Assembly (NCBI GenBank): GCA_022315425.1
Contig: JAIUPT010000038.1
Coordinates: 1,550,001-1,614,000, forward strand
Direction: 5' to 3'
DNA from: Pseudevernia furfuracea
Lineage: Eukaryota > Ascomycota > Lecanoromycetes > Lecanorales > Parmeliaceae
Length of the DNA stretch: 64,000 nucleotides
In this document: piece by piece, positions 35,158 to 45,624 of the stretch
Numbering within the stretch: the first letter of the stretch is position 1
How the letters are laid out: each line of letters opens with the position of its first letter
The notes under the pieces: generated by a model
Databases searched by the model: none
What the model saw: the letters and a program-made list of their open reading frames with translations, nothing else
What the model was told of the DNA's origin: nothing
Translations under genes and position numbers: made by a program

Positions 35158-38100
35158 ATGGCTTCGCGGGGAGCATTTGGCTTCAGGTCTACGAAGCAAT
35201 CAGGCAAAGCAGAGTCAAAGGAGAAGATATCAGTGGGCCCATCATCAAGACCGCCCATAGCATCTTCAGCACCCAAAACCTCAAAAACGCCGATGCATTC
35301 TTCCTCTTTTTTTTCGCGGGGCAAACACAGTCGGCCAAAAATCGATCCTTTGTCCTCCAATGTCGCAACATCCTCTAACACTTCAACCAGCAAGCCGCAG
35401 AGCTCGCTTTATGTAGCCACCACAAGAAGCGGGCCAGGAACAGGGACAACATCTGAGCCGGCGCGTAATGCCGGATTTGGGATCTCAACCTCGAGTCAAT
35501 CCTCTGGGATACCTACACCTAAATCGGTGCAGCAGGTTCGCAACATTTTAAGGCGTAAGGCCTCAATAGAGCAGCACGGCCGATATGCTCGTACTGATTC
35601 CTCGGCTTCTTCGTACGAACCAACCCCATCAGGGTATCCGCTACAGGCTGTCAGTTCGCCTGAAGGTTATAAGGACGTTTTTCCAGAATCTGTCTTTGGA
35701 ATCACTGTGCCCGCTGTATCCAGTGCACCAGCTGTGGGCCAAAGCTCCGAGTTGGCTACCTCGAGTTCTCGAATGGCCAGCTACAACACTCGCAACACCC
35801 CAGAAACTTCGTCCACCCATAATTTTCTTCCTCCAACTCCTACCTTCGCTGATAGCGGCTCCTCCACTCGCCGCTCTGAATCACCTGGCGCTTTCAGTAG
35901 AACCTCCACACCTACATCCATGTCATCGCAGTCGCCCGGGGTCTCAACCCCAATCAAAGCTCCTATAAGCAGAAAGCAGCTTAGTCCAACCCGGAGTCGC
36001 CCACCAGTCACGAGGCGGAAATTTCCTGGCATCCCGTTGCCGGAAGACTCCATTATCTTGCAGAGTCGAGGCCTCACGGCGGTGCGAGAATCCTTGACCT
36101 CGTCATCGTCTTCATCTACTGTCAAAGGCACCGAACGGCGTGACGGCTCCCAAGTTCGTTCAACCTCGAACCAATCAACTCCCATCCCGCCCAGTCCTCC
36201 CGTGCGCCAGTCGTCGATGAGGTTGGGACCACCGCCTCTTGAAGCCTACGATAGAATGCAGGAAATTGTAAAAGATGCGCCAGAGCTGCGTTCGAAAGAT
36301 GCCATGGGACTGCAGAAGCCCCACGGTGAACCATATGTCACACCAAAGGACTCACACCAAAGCGAGTGGTCCAAAACGCCACCTCCCAGGCCGAGCCGAG
36401 AAGGAACTCCAAGTCTTGATCTTGATGACACGCTCGACCTCTTGCAGGGTACCAGGAGACGTATAATTCTGGACAGAAACGTCTTAAGCACCGAAAGGGC
36501 GATTGGTACAAATACGAGTCGTACTGCACTGGGCCGCTTCCCATCTAATGCCTCCTCGATCTCCGCGAGACCATCCCGAATGCCCTCACCAAACCCGGTC
36601 TCTTCGAATCCTGTTCGATCGATTCGTGGAGAACCCACAAAAATGCAAGCCCTACCGTTGGTGGAGACTAACGTGGGCGGCGTCCGATCCGTGAAAGATC
36701 CGAGTCCGCTGAGTGCCAGCTCCAGCAAGTACTCTTCTCGGTTTGGACTGTTTACGAAGCGCACAAGGTCGCCGTTGGACACCGCAGCTTACGAGAACCC
36801 CGAAAAAGGTGCAAAGAAGGGTCCTGCTGCGGGAACTGGTCATGAAGGCTATGGAAAATACGCGAGACGAGGCCGGAGTGGCAGTATCAGTACCAGCGCC
36901 AGCAGGGGTCGATCAACAAGCACCAACAGTGCTGGACGTACGCCTATCAGCCGAAAGAGCAGTTTCACCAGCCGTGATGACCATGAGATGGACGAATTTC
37001 TGCGGGAAAGACTTACACCCGTAGTCATGACTGGAGGCGGTCGAGCTACCGACAGTCGTGCTTTCGGTTCAGCGCATCACCCCGCGAGCCGTGGAGAAAA
37101 TGTAGCGGCCACAACGTCCAGTGAAAATCTTCATACAAGAGGTGCGCCGCTTTCATGGCAAATGCCTGTGCGCGGCGAAACCCCAGGTAGAGAGCCCGCC
37201 AATACGCACTACCTCCGCAGAGACCATCGAAGGCTACCTGACAGGAAGGATACTCCAGAATATGGATTTGAGCAGCAGGAAGAAAGGTATCTTGATTCGT
37301 CCTACGGGGAGCCAACGTTGGCGGCACGGCGCTCGGCGCACCGATCACAATTATTTGGAAAAGAGGTCGAGGTAATGAAGATTCCCGCACCGATCGACAT
37401 AGGGGCTGTTATAGCATCTCCTGGCATTGAAAGCCACGAGGACCCTCAGTCCAGTCTCGTTCAGACAGATAGTACGCTTCAACTTAGCGACGATATACCC
37501 GAAGGGCATGAGGGCGACTGGCTCACATCACAAACACCCGAGAGACGTGCAAGATCAAGATCTCCGAGAAAATGGGCCTTTTTTCAGAGAGCACAAGCCT
37601 CCCTAAAAAAACCATTAGAAGACATCGCGCCGCCAAGTCTCGATCACAGCGGTGTCAGAGAGCTCCCGAGCCTTCCGGAATCGCGATCTGTTGCATTTTA
37701 CGCGCTGCTTGACGGCAGCGAACAAGAAGGCTCAAACGACATGGGCGCTATACAAGCAGCAGAGGGGAATCAGCTTGACACAATGTATAGTGAAGTGCCA
37801 CCTTCTTTGAGCGCCCAAGACATTTCTCCGCCGCGAGACCACAGGCTTTCCACGCTTTTGCCTTCACCACCAAGGCTGACCGCAGAATTCCCCGACCTCC
37901 GAGGTCCACTCTCGCCTAGTGTTGTTCTCCGTCCGCCTGAGGCCACAATTGCAGCTGGGAGCGAAGTCAGACCAGTTACACTTCCCGAGCCTAAGAAACC
38001 TCGGTTACAGCAAGTTGGCCGCATTCCCAGAGTCGTGTCAAAGCGTGATCGTCCACACAAGCCGCCCCCTCAATCTTTCTCTCGGCCTTTTGCACGACGT

Positions 38101-39840
38101 CCCACTATTGTCAACGAAGCCCCCTCTAGCGCTCCAGAAACACGAGCTCAAGATCACGCTGAGCGACCGCTTCTAGGATTACAGACCGAAGTCACCTCCT
38201 CCTATCCTTGGGGTGACCAAGACTCAGCCAAACCAGCTAGTGCCCCGGTGAAACCCAGCGAAAGCTTCTATGGAGTTGAGAAAGACGAGTTCTTGGCCTT
38301 TCCGCCAAGGATAGGATCCGAAGTGTCGGGCTCAAGTAGCTCTGGAATCATAAGCCTTATTGGGACGACCGCTATTGTTCCCGAGCCGGGTACTGCTCCT
38401 GATGAAGATGAGGTCTGGAACGAATACAACGAGTTTCTTGACACCGTTGAGTCTCCCGCCCCATTGGCCGAAGACTCTAGGAATCCTCTTGAAACGATCG
38501 TACGGAAGAAAGGGTGGGCACCTAAGCCTCTTCATATTCGCAAAGCATCCTGGGGGACGGGTTCATCGAATAGCACTGACAAGAAAGTGTCGGCAACATA
38601 TGCTGGTGTATCGGCACCAATAAGACCATTACCTAGTGCTCCGGAAAGGTCAAAGCTCCACAACTCTGGACCCTCCGCAACCCCGGCGACTAACCACAAT
38701 CTGTTGGCTGGACATGGCTATCCAGATAGATTGAGTGCGATCACTAGGCGACTGAGCTTGTCTAGTGGCAGTCGGTATAGCACGAGCTCGATTGAGTCTG
38801 ACCCCGATTCGCTCGCGGGCCGTGAGAACAAGCAGAAGAAGAGGATTATCACTCCCATGGCTGCAAAGACTCATACGGGGCCATCTATCCAGAGTAATCT
38901 GAGGTTCGATGCGCTCATGACCAGTCGCTGGCTTTCTTTTGACAGGGTCTTGTTCAGCCCAGCTCTTAATGAGGCAAAACGCAATCACAAAGATCGAGTC
39001 CTAGTCATTGATGGACTTGGCAACGACGATTGGTCCTTCTACTGCGCCGAGACTTACGTGGACGTCGACATCTTCAACCTAAGTCCTAAAACTGCCAGCT
39101 CGCCGCAGATTGGAGCACTTCAGCTTCCTAAGAATTTTCATCAGGTCCAGCATGTTGGTCTCACAAACCACTTTCCCTTTGAAACAGGGTTCTTCACAGC
39201 TGCGGTCTTCCGCTTCCCAGCTGCAACCTCGGAGGATGCGTACATCAATTCGGTTTCAGAATGCATGCGAGTCCTCCGTCCCGGAGGTTATCTAGAAATG
39301 AGTATTCTAGACATCGATATGGTAAACATGGGCAACGTCGCCAGGAAAGCCCTTGGGGAGCTCAAGTACAGAATGGAAGTCTCTCAACCTGAGGTGGCCC
39401 TGAAGCCATTGTCAGACAGTCTACAGAAACTGGTGAAACAGAGCGGTTTTGAAAACCTCAATCGTTGCGTGGTGAACGTACCTGTCGCTGGCCGCGTATC
39501 GAGGTCGAGGTCTCGATCTGGGTCCTTGGACGAGAATAGCGGCACGCTAGGAGACTTGCGTAAGGAGGCTTCCGGCAAAGGCGACGGAGGTCTCGCCGGA
39601 AGTCTTGCTACGGTTGGAAGATGGTGGTTCACAAGGTGCTATGAGATGATTACACTACCCTACGGAGATTTGCAGAGAAGCATCTGGAATGACGAGGCAC
39701 TCCTGGAGGAGTGTGAGAAGAGAGAGACTGGGTTCAAGCTGTTGCTCTGCTACGCTCAAAAGCCGGTAGAGCCTAACGGCCAGCCTGAAACCACGTCAAA
39801 GGCAACAGAAGACGTAAGATTCCGACCCATCACGACATGA
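35158..39840 (+). CDS. Very large disordered protein with methyltransferase-like C-terminus
   Basis: One uninterrupted frame of about 1,560 codons from the preferred ATG at 35158 (MASRGAFGFRSTKQ); an earlier in-frame ATG at 35080 is possible. Roughly the first 1,250 residues are Ser/Pro/Arg-rich and probably disordered, with SRSRSPRKWAFFQRAQ-like basic patches and many SP/TP sites. The last ~300 residues look like a class I methyltransferase fold: RWLSFDRVLFSPA, VLVIDGLGNDDWSFYCAE where the glycine-rich SAM loop would be, LTNHFPFETGFFTAAVFRFP, then ECMRVLRPGGYLEMSILDID. The LRPGGYLE block is typical of Methyltransf_11 proteins. The loop IDGLGNDDW departs from the usual DxGxGxG, so activity is doubtful. 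No function assigned. Confidence 0.85.
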   Translation: MASRGAFGFRSTKQSGKAESKEKISVGPSSRPPIASSAPKTSKTPMHSSSFFSRGKHSRPKIDPLSSNVATSSNTSTSKPQSSLYVATTRSGPGTGTTSEPARNAGFGISTSSQSSGIPTPKSVQQVRNILRRKASIEQHGRYARTDSSASSYEPTPSGYPLQAVSSPEGYKDVFPESVFGITVPAVSSAPAVGQSSELATSSSRMASYNTRNTPETSSTHNFLPPTPTFADSGSSTRRSESPGAFSRTSTPTSMSSQSPGVSTPIKAPISRKQLSPTRSRPPVTRRKFPGIPLPEDSIILQSRGLTAVRESLTSSSSSSTVKGTERRDGSQVRSTSNQSTPIPPSPPVRQSSMRLGPPPLEAYDRMQEIVKDAPELRSKDAMGLQKPHGEPYVTPKDSHQSEWSKTPPPRPSREGTPSLDLDDTLDLLQGTRRRIILDRNVLSTERAIGTNTSRTALGRFPSNASSISARPSRMPSPNPVSSNPVRSIRGEPTKMQALPLVETNVGGVRSVKDPSPLSASSSKYSSRFGLFTKRTRSPLDTAAYENPEKGAKKGPAAGTGHEGYGKYARRGRSGSISTSASRGRSTSTNSAGRTPISRKSSFTSRDDHEMDEFLRERLTPVVMTGGGRATDSRAFGSAHHPASRGENVAATTSSENLHTRGAPLSWQMPVRGETPGREPANTHYLRRDHRRLPDRKDTPEYGFEQQEERYLDSSYGEPTLAARRSAHRSQLFGKEVEVMKIPAPIDIGAVIASPGIESHEDPQSSLVQTDSTLQLSDDIPEGHEGDWLTSQTPERRARSRSPRKWAFFQRAQASLKKPLEDIAPPSLDHSGVRELPSLPESRSVAFYALLDGSEQEGSNDMGAIQAAEGNQLDTMYSEVPPSLSAQDISPPRDHRLSTLLPSPPRLTAEFPDLRGPLSPSVVLRPPEATIAAGSEVRPVTLPEPKKPRLQQVGRIPRVVSKRDRPHKPPPQSFSRPFARRPTIVNEAPSSAPETRAQDHAERPLLGLQTEVTSSYPWGDQDSAKPASAPVKPSESFYGVEKDEFLAFPPRIGSEVSGSSSSGIISLIGTTAIVPEPGTAPDEDEVWNEYNEFLDTVESPAPLAEDSRNPLETIVRKKGWAPKPLHIRKASWGTGSSNSTDKKVSATYAGVSAPIRPLPSAPERSKLHNSGPSATPATNHNLLAGHGYPDRLSAITRRLSLSSGSRYSTSSIESDPDSLAGRENKQKKRIITPMAAKTHTGPSIQSNLRFDALMTSRWLSFDRVLFSPALNEAKRNHKDRVLVIDGLGNDDWSFYCAETYVDVDIFNLSPKTASSPQIGALQLPKNFHQVQHVGLTNHFPFETGFFTAAVFRFPAATSEDAYINSVSECMRVLRPGGYLEMSILDIDMVNMGNVARKALGELKYRMEVSQPEVALKPLSDSLQKLVKQSGFENLNRCVVNVPVAGRVSRSRSRSGSLDENSGTLGDLRKEASGKGDGGLAGSLATVGRWWFTRCYEMITLPYGDLQRSIWNDEALLEECEKRETGFKLLLCYAQKPVEPNGQPETTSKATEDVRFRPITT

Positions 39841-40471
39841 GAAACGATTTCATTGGTCATGGCTTGATGATGCATTCATTACGCATTTGCAAGATCGGAG
39901 CGATTTGTCGAGCGATTTTCTGCGATTTGAGAGGTGTATTCATCCCACGCATTTACGAAAGACCACTGGCGCAAGCCTTATATGTATGAGTACGACGTAT
40001 ATGATGGAGAAGAGAGAGACATCAGGTAATGGACTCGTGTCCAGTTTATATAGGTGCTTGAACAGGATTGGGGTGGGAGTGGGCAGGCTGGTATTTACTG
40101 CATATAATTCTTGAACATAGGTTTTATGATAAATGAGAAATTACACTGAGGGAGCATGTAATTTTCCAGCATGCGGTGTTGATGTCTTGTCAATAACATG
40201 AATAGTTGGAGTGTTGTGAGAAATGAATTATTGTGATGTACTTTATAGAGTATATATACCGGCTGGTGCGTGCGGGGAAGGCCTGGCAAAAACCTCCGAT
40301 CCTCATCTGCTGAGACACCAATTCACACACAACCCCATTCACTCAATTCTAGGGTAGAAGTCGAATAAATTAACTTCGCCTTCAACATCCTATCTCACTT
40401 TCCAGTTATGCATTCGACATGACATTGCCATTCTACCTCGTAAAGGTTTCGTAGCCGTGGTTCCCCAAGGC
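39841..40471. other. Tandem intergenic region
   Basis: About 630 bp between two plus-strand genes, A/T-rich near 40090-40260. No gene recognised. Confidence 0.4.
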
Positions 40472-43400
40472 ATGAGGTCTCGGACTGGTTGGTGCGTCTG
40501 CCCTTGTCCATAGGTGCACCTCTACTCGTAACTGACGCCTGAGATAGCTTGACTTGCCGTCAAAGGAAGCTCAAGTGTGATGAGCAAAAACCCATCTGCG
40601 GTCAATGTACCAAAGCAAATCGCCAGTGCCAACCAAGTTCCGGTCTTACTTTTCGTCACCAACACAATGCTTCCATGAATGCAAACGAGGATGGGTCCTG
40701 GTCAGAGCGCAACCCTCCCCTCAGTGGATTTTATGCCTACAAAAACACTTTTAATGACAAAACCGTATGGGTGGATATCCCAAAGCAACGTGAGTATTTT
40801 GGGCAATCCGGGTCTCGATGAAACCATGCTCATCATCTCTCGCAGTCACCTTCTACAACACATCCAACCCTTATACAGACCCTGGGACCCCAGACCTGGA
40901 AGCAATGATGTCTACACAAATCCAATCGCCATATGCTCAGCAAGAACAGGATCAGTGGAACATGGACCATCAACTACAAGATCAGTCTGCCCAGCTCCAT
41001 TCCCACGGTCTCGAGGCTTTGTCCGCCGCTGCGTTGTATGCTCCTCCCGAAGCAAACATGATACCCCAATCGATGTCAATGAGCAGACGCCATTTCGGCA
41101 GTCCTTTCGAGTCGGTGTCTCCTAACAACGACCATGGCACTCCTGCTATCCCTTCCCCAAACACCGTTTCTTCAAGCAACAACCTCAACTTCCTCTTAAA
41201 TCCCTCAGATGCCATGGATTCGCCAATAGATCCTAGTTTGATGTCGACTCCCGCCATTGCAGTTCCTCGACCTTCAAGCGGAACAGCCACGGAGAACGCA
41301 CAGGGACCACGGGCGGAAGGCGAGGCTGAATCGGAACATAAGGTCGCCTACCTACTCAGGCATTTCTCCGAGTCACCGGGTAAATGGTGTGTAAACTAAT
41401 CACAGCTCTCAGTGATCATGGAAACTAAAGAGCTAAGAAGGATGGACCTCTTTGACCATGGCGCTTATTTTGGGTCCCATGTTCCAGTGCAGGCGCTCTC
41501 CCATCCTCTTCTAAAGCATGCCGCATGCGCGTGCGCAGCAAAGCAACTGGGCCGAGCAAACCGTGCGTGGCCCATCATCGGTGGCGGTTACTCACAACAG
41601 GCGAGCATGAAAGGGTTTGATGACCCATCCGTAGATTGGGAATGGGAGGGAGCGTATCATTACGATAGGAGCATAGCTCTGCTGATGGAAACAATGCAGC
41701 CAGATCAAAACGAGTCCTCGCGAAATAGCCCTAATAACAGGGCGCCTGCTTGGGAAACCTCAAGATATAGTGGATCGGTTCAGGGATCAAAGGGACGGCA
41801 CCGTTCAAGTCATGTAGGAACAGCTCCATCAATATCTGATGTAGTTATTGCTGCGGTATGTTACCCAAGCGCCCAGAGATATTCTCGGCAAGGGCTCATG
41901 TAGGATGCTAGACAGCAATACTATGCGTCTACGAATTTCTCAGTGCCACTGGCGCTGCATGGTCGCGTCACCTTAATGGTACGAAATCGTTGCTGGATAT
42001 TGCTGAAGGGGGCATGATGCCTCTGGGAGAGTTGCCGGTGCCGCCTTCTATAGCCAGAAGAGCGACTTTCTGGAATTTTGCCCGTCAAGATTATCTCGCA
42101 GCTTGTAAATCTTCTGCCTTGATCTTTAGTCTGACAGAGATGATTATCCTAATCATGCGCAGTCATAAACGAATGCCAGACACGCCTTGACACTGATGAT
42201 CTCGACCTTTGGAGGGAAGCTGGCCTGTCCATTGACGAGAATGGTCTTATCCTATTCCCTGCCCTCGGGCTTGTTTCGGGACCTTTGCCGAGCGAGCGAG
42301 CCCGAAAGTCGCCAGGGCGTGGGATGACTATCAGTAACAAAATGAAAAGCGGTGTGCCTGAAGCAGAAAATACTATGAAAGAAGACATGATATCCAATGC
42401 CTTGGTTTGGCTCTCATCTCGACTTTGTAACTTTATAGCTGCGGGAGAGGGATTCGCCCCAATCCCAGCCGGCGATCGGTCCGAAACACTTCAGGAAGAC
42501 GAGCTGGGAGAGTACGGGAAATCGCAGAAGTCATTGCTCGAGAAGTGGAAGGGCCTTGCACGTGAATTTGAAGTGTGGTTCGAGGGTCTTCCGGCAATGT
42601 TCCAGCCAACAACGCGAATCAAATCATCTCGGAACTTGACTATTGATCCCAAAGAGCTTGATCAAGCCAGTAATCGCATCTTCTACGAAATTTGGTATAT
42701 CAATGGAACGGTATGTTATTTCGGAACATCTCTCTCTGGTTTGGGACTACAGTCTGGAAGACTCGTTTTGGTTCTCATACTTGTCTCACGACTCGACTTA
42801 TAAAGTGACATGAAAGTCGCTTCTTGCCCCCGTTCTGTCCCTAGATCTGTCTCGCGAGGTGAATTCATGCCATGAATAGAGGATGCTGACTCTGTATGAT
42901 TATCAGTGCGGAGCAACGATGCAGCATTATCACATGGCTCGGATCCTTCTGCTCGTCAACAAACCACATGAGTCAACCATGCGTCGAAGTACAATTGCTA
43001 ATCGCTTGAATTCCTACCGTTCGATCGAAGAGGAAATTGTCTCCCATTGCTATGAGATCTGGTACATGAAATGAAATCTTATAGCTGCTGATCCTCGTGA
43101 CTAACAACTTACTAGTGGTATTGCTTTGTCCCGTCCAGAAGCTTCGGTACGGGTCCATCAAACACAGCCACTATTCGTGGCTGGTCAATGTCTGTCCCAG
43201 AGTCACGAGAGACACGTGATCCTTGAACTACTGCGTGGTATAGAAAGAGATCTCGGATGGGCTACAGAAAATCGGGTGCAGCAGCTTTTGAATGATTGGG
43301 GTTCGTATATTTCGAAGTAATTTTTTCCTGTTTGAGATCAAAGCCTCCGTCACAAGACATATTGCGGGAGCAAAAGGGTTCCTTTACTTCTTAGACCTGT

Positions 43401-43473
43401 TTCAAAAATCAGGGTCTCGGCTTGAGGAAGCAATGCTGACTCTGAACTCTGCGTAGGTTGGGCTGGGGATTGA
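40472..43473 (+). CDS. Zn2Cys6 transcription factor with fungal-specific domain
   Basis: Nuclear DNA-binding regulator of unknown target. The ATG at 40472 starts MRSRTG; splicing at 40490-40547 completes the zinc cluster with Cys at 7, 10, 17, 24, 27 and 34 (CLTCRQRKLKCDEQKPICGQC). A Ser/Pro/Gln-rich linker follows, then the regulatory domain: KVAYLLRHFSESPGKWMDLFD, HPLLKHAACACAAKQLGR, ILCVYEFLSATGAAWSRHL, FWNFARQDYLAAFINE, CGATMQHYHMARILLLVNKP and HERHVILELLRGIERDLGW. About eight introns. The last intron (43301-43456) is a member of the repeated family. Aligning its donor to the other copies picks GTTCGT, which gives the ending NDWGWAGD with stop at 43471-43473; using GTATAT at 43305 would add about 60 unlikely residues. 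A longer intron, 42711-42906, may be a diverged copy. Confidence 0.88.
42711..42906 (+). repeat. Possible diverged introner-like intron
   Basis: 196-nt intron with GTATGTTATTTCGGAAC at the 5' end and GGATGCTGACTCTG before a TTATCAG acceptor. It resembles the family at both ends and weakly inside (TTGTCTCACGACTC). Confidence 0.45.
43301..43456 (+). repeat. Introner-like intron (Zn2Cys6 factor)
   Basis: 156-nt intron with TTTCCTGTTTG, GTCACAAGACATATTGCGGG, AGACCTGTTTCA and AAGCAATGCTGACTCTGAA blocks in the same order as unit 1 of the 18.4-kb intron, ending TGCGTAG. Confidence 0.9.
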
Positions 43474-44456
43474 AATGTTGCTTACTGGCCAGTGAAAGCC
43501 GTCCGCATCGTGCCATGAGGATTAGAACAGTTTTCAGCATACATTGCTCGGCTCTTTGTCATGGTTATCATGGTCGAAGGGCTTCTGAAAGATTCATCGA
43601 GTTTCTGGAATTGCTCTACATACAGACCGCATGGCGCGTCAGATAGCTTCTAGCAACGCCTCTCAAGCCTTTTAGCATTGATACGTGACCCCTTTCCCTC
43701 CGGATTTTGGTGGTCTTTAGCTATCGCATCGCATCGCATCGTCCAGTGACAAATCATGGCCAAAAGCAGGAATTTTAGAGGTAGCAACCAACGATGGGCT
43801 GACAGGCACGACCAGCAAGATCGCGTAGGTCTGGCTTTTGAGTACCCCAACGACCACTGCAGAGCACAACCCTTCAGTAAATCCGTTACTACATCTAGAG
43901 CAGATGCCAGCATTTGCGGTCTTGGCCGTCACTTTCATATTTCCGAAAAGTCTCGCGGCACTCACCGACGCTCGTCATACATCTCAGCGAAGAAGGCAGT
44001 CACTAAACTCTTTTCCACCTAGCCCACCACATCTGTATCACTGTGACCAACGGTATATGACTATCATTTGTGAGATCTACCGCGAAGGATCCATCCTACA
44101 GCAAAAGATGGGAAGGCTTGAGGCTGGTTTGTCACGTCTGACGCCTGAAGAAGACGAGATGGGTTGGGAAGCGGCGAATACGACCTATTTCATGCTATTC
44201 AAGCTATGTCTAGTCACCCAAGAGATGAGGTAGACAAGATGCTCGGGGATCATGAGGATACGAGCGCTAAGCAATTGCACCATACCTTAGACTTCCATCA
44301 ATTCTGGCATTCCAGATGGCAAAAAGCCTTCTTGTGCTCGATCTACGCTGCTGCTGCTACGTGCTATGTTCGTAAAACTCTCCCATAAGTCAATTCATAT
44401 CAACAGTGCAGTAGACACTTCTCTATTTGGCCAGGGGTCTAGTCTATCCACTCTAC
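43474..44456. other. Intergenic region with possible gene remnant
   Basis: About 980 bp between converging genes. The + frame 44050-44233 (end of a longer frame) reads MTIICEIYREGSILQQKMGR and MGWEAANTTYFMLFKLCLV, which looks like real protein but matches no family I know. A shifted frame carries on to 44388. It could be a relic or an unrecognised last exon. A short (GCATC)n run lies at 43724-43740. Confidence 0.35.
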
Positions 44457-45624
44457 CTACTCCATCTTTTCCTTCTTCCTCTCCAACCCCTGCCCCATCA
44501 GCCTCGCAACATCTTCCGGTGTCTTACCCACCCTCCTGTCTTCCGTCTTCTCTTTTCCGAGGCCTGTTTCATCAGCTACAAATCTATAGACTTCACTCAC
44601 CCCATCGAACAAGTCCCGCTCAAATCCTCCTTCGGTATGAAAAGTCTCTGCAATCTCCTTCATTTCATCGACCCATCTAGCACATTTCAGAGTCAGCATA
44701 ACCATTTTGTAGATCAAACATTGAGTCACAAGACATGTTTGGGGTGTGCAAAAGGGGTGCTAGAATGGACCATTTTACCTGTACGCCTTGGGCGGCATAC
44801 TCACTAATCCCTTTGCCGCGAGCTCTCCTGTGTTGGGGCTGTAGTCTTTGAGATGGGCTTGCAGGTCGTCCAGCACGCCGAGGGTGTGTGCCGTGGTGAA
44901 TGATTGGATTGCGATTGCCGTCAAGCCCTTGGTGGTGGACGCAAAACACATTTTCAATCCGCTGGCGGGACCGATTGTGTCGGCAATGTGCTTGATGTTG
45001 AGAACTTTGGCAAGATGCGGGCCACTGATGGGAGCGTCATCGAGGCTGTACAGACCGGAGACTACGATGCTGGGTTTGGTCCAGCTGCCATCGGGTTGGA
45101 GTTTTGGGGCGCCTCCGATGATCTTTTCGATAGCTTTAGGGCACGAAACGTCATCATATAGCACGCTACTCACTTACACCACCGTCCAGGAATCTCATCA
45201 TGGGGGAGTCCTTCAAGAGAGCTTCCAGCGTTCGTGCTCTACTGGGACTGATGGCATTGAGGTCAATGTAGAAGAGCGGTTCTTTGTCCTTGTCTCTGAC
45301 ATCCCCAGCTGTAGCTTGCGTGAACCTCTTGGCCGTGCTGACGGCGTCCCGGGGCGGAACAATTGACAGAAGGTAGTCTGCTTGAGCGACAAGCTCCTGA
45401 TCCGCGTCCATCAGCTCAATTGAGGCGGACTTGGCCCGCTGGCGGGTTGACTCGCTGATGGCAGTTCAGAAGGCTGAAACCACTCATATGACAAGAATGT
45501 CTGCTGACCTTCTACCGGAGACATTGGTCAATACTCTGTAATTATGGGCGCTTAATAGCCTTGCGATCCCTGCACCCATTTCGCCGATAGAGGCAATGCC
45601 TACAGTCGCCCGAGGGGGTGGCAT
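44457..45624 (-). CDS. 6-phosphogluconate dehydrogenase-family NAD(P)-binding protein
   Basis: Beta-hydroxyacid-dehydrogenase-like reductase with NAD_binding_2 and probably DUF1932 domains; substrate unknown. The ATG at 45624 gives MPPPRATVGIASIGEMGAGI, the Rossmann loop, then HNYRVLTNVSG. Further exons give AQADYLLSIVPPRDAVSTAK, FYIDLNAISPSRARTLEALL, MRFLDGG, KLQPDGSWTKPSIVVSG, NIKHIADTIGPASGLKMCFA (with the conserved GxxxxxK catalytic-lysine region) and KGLTAIAIQSFTTAHTLGVL. The C-terminus is WVDEMKEIAETF and a Lys/Glu-rich tail. About three introns. The last, 44677-44778, splits KAYR|WVDEM and resembles the repeated intron family with its core in reverse orientation. Confidence 0.88.
44677..44778 (-). 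repeat. Introner-like intron with inverted core (6PGDH-like gene)
   Basis: 102-nt intron. It ends (minus strand) GGTTATGCTGACTCTGAAATG..CTAG like the others, but its core reads ACATGTCTTGTGACTCAA, the reverse complement of the TTGAGTCACAAGACATGT core of other copies. Confidence 0.75.

Noticed and set aside
43458..43646. Extended C-terminus of the Zn2Cys6 factor
   Set aside because: Requires a donor at 43305; aligning the repeated introns places the donor at 43301, giving an immediate natural stop at 43471-43473.
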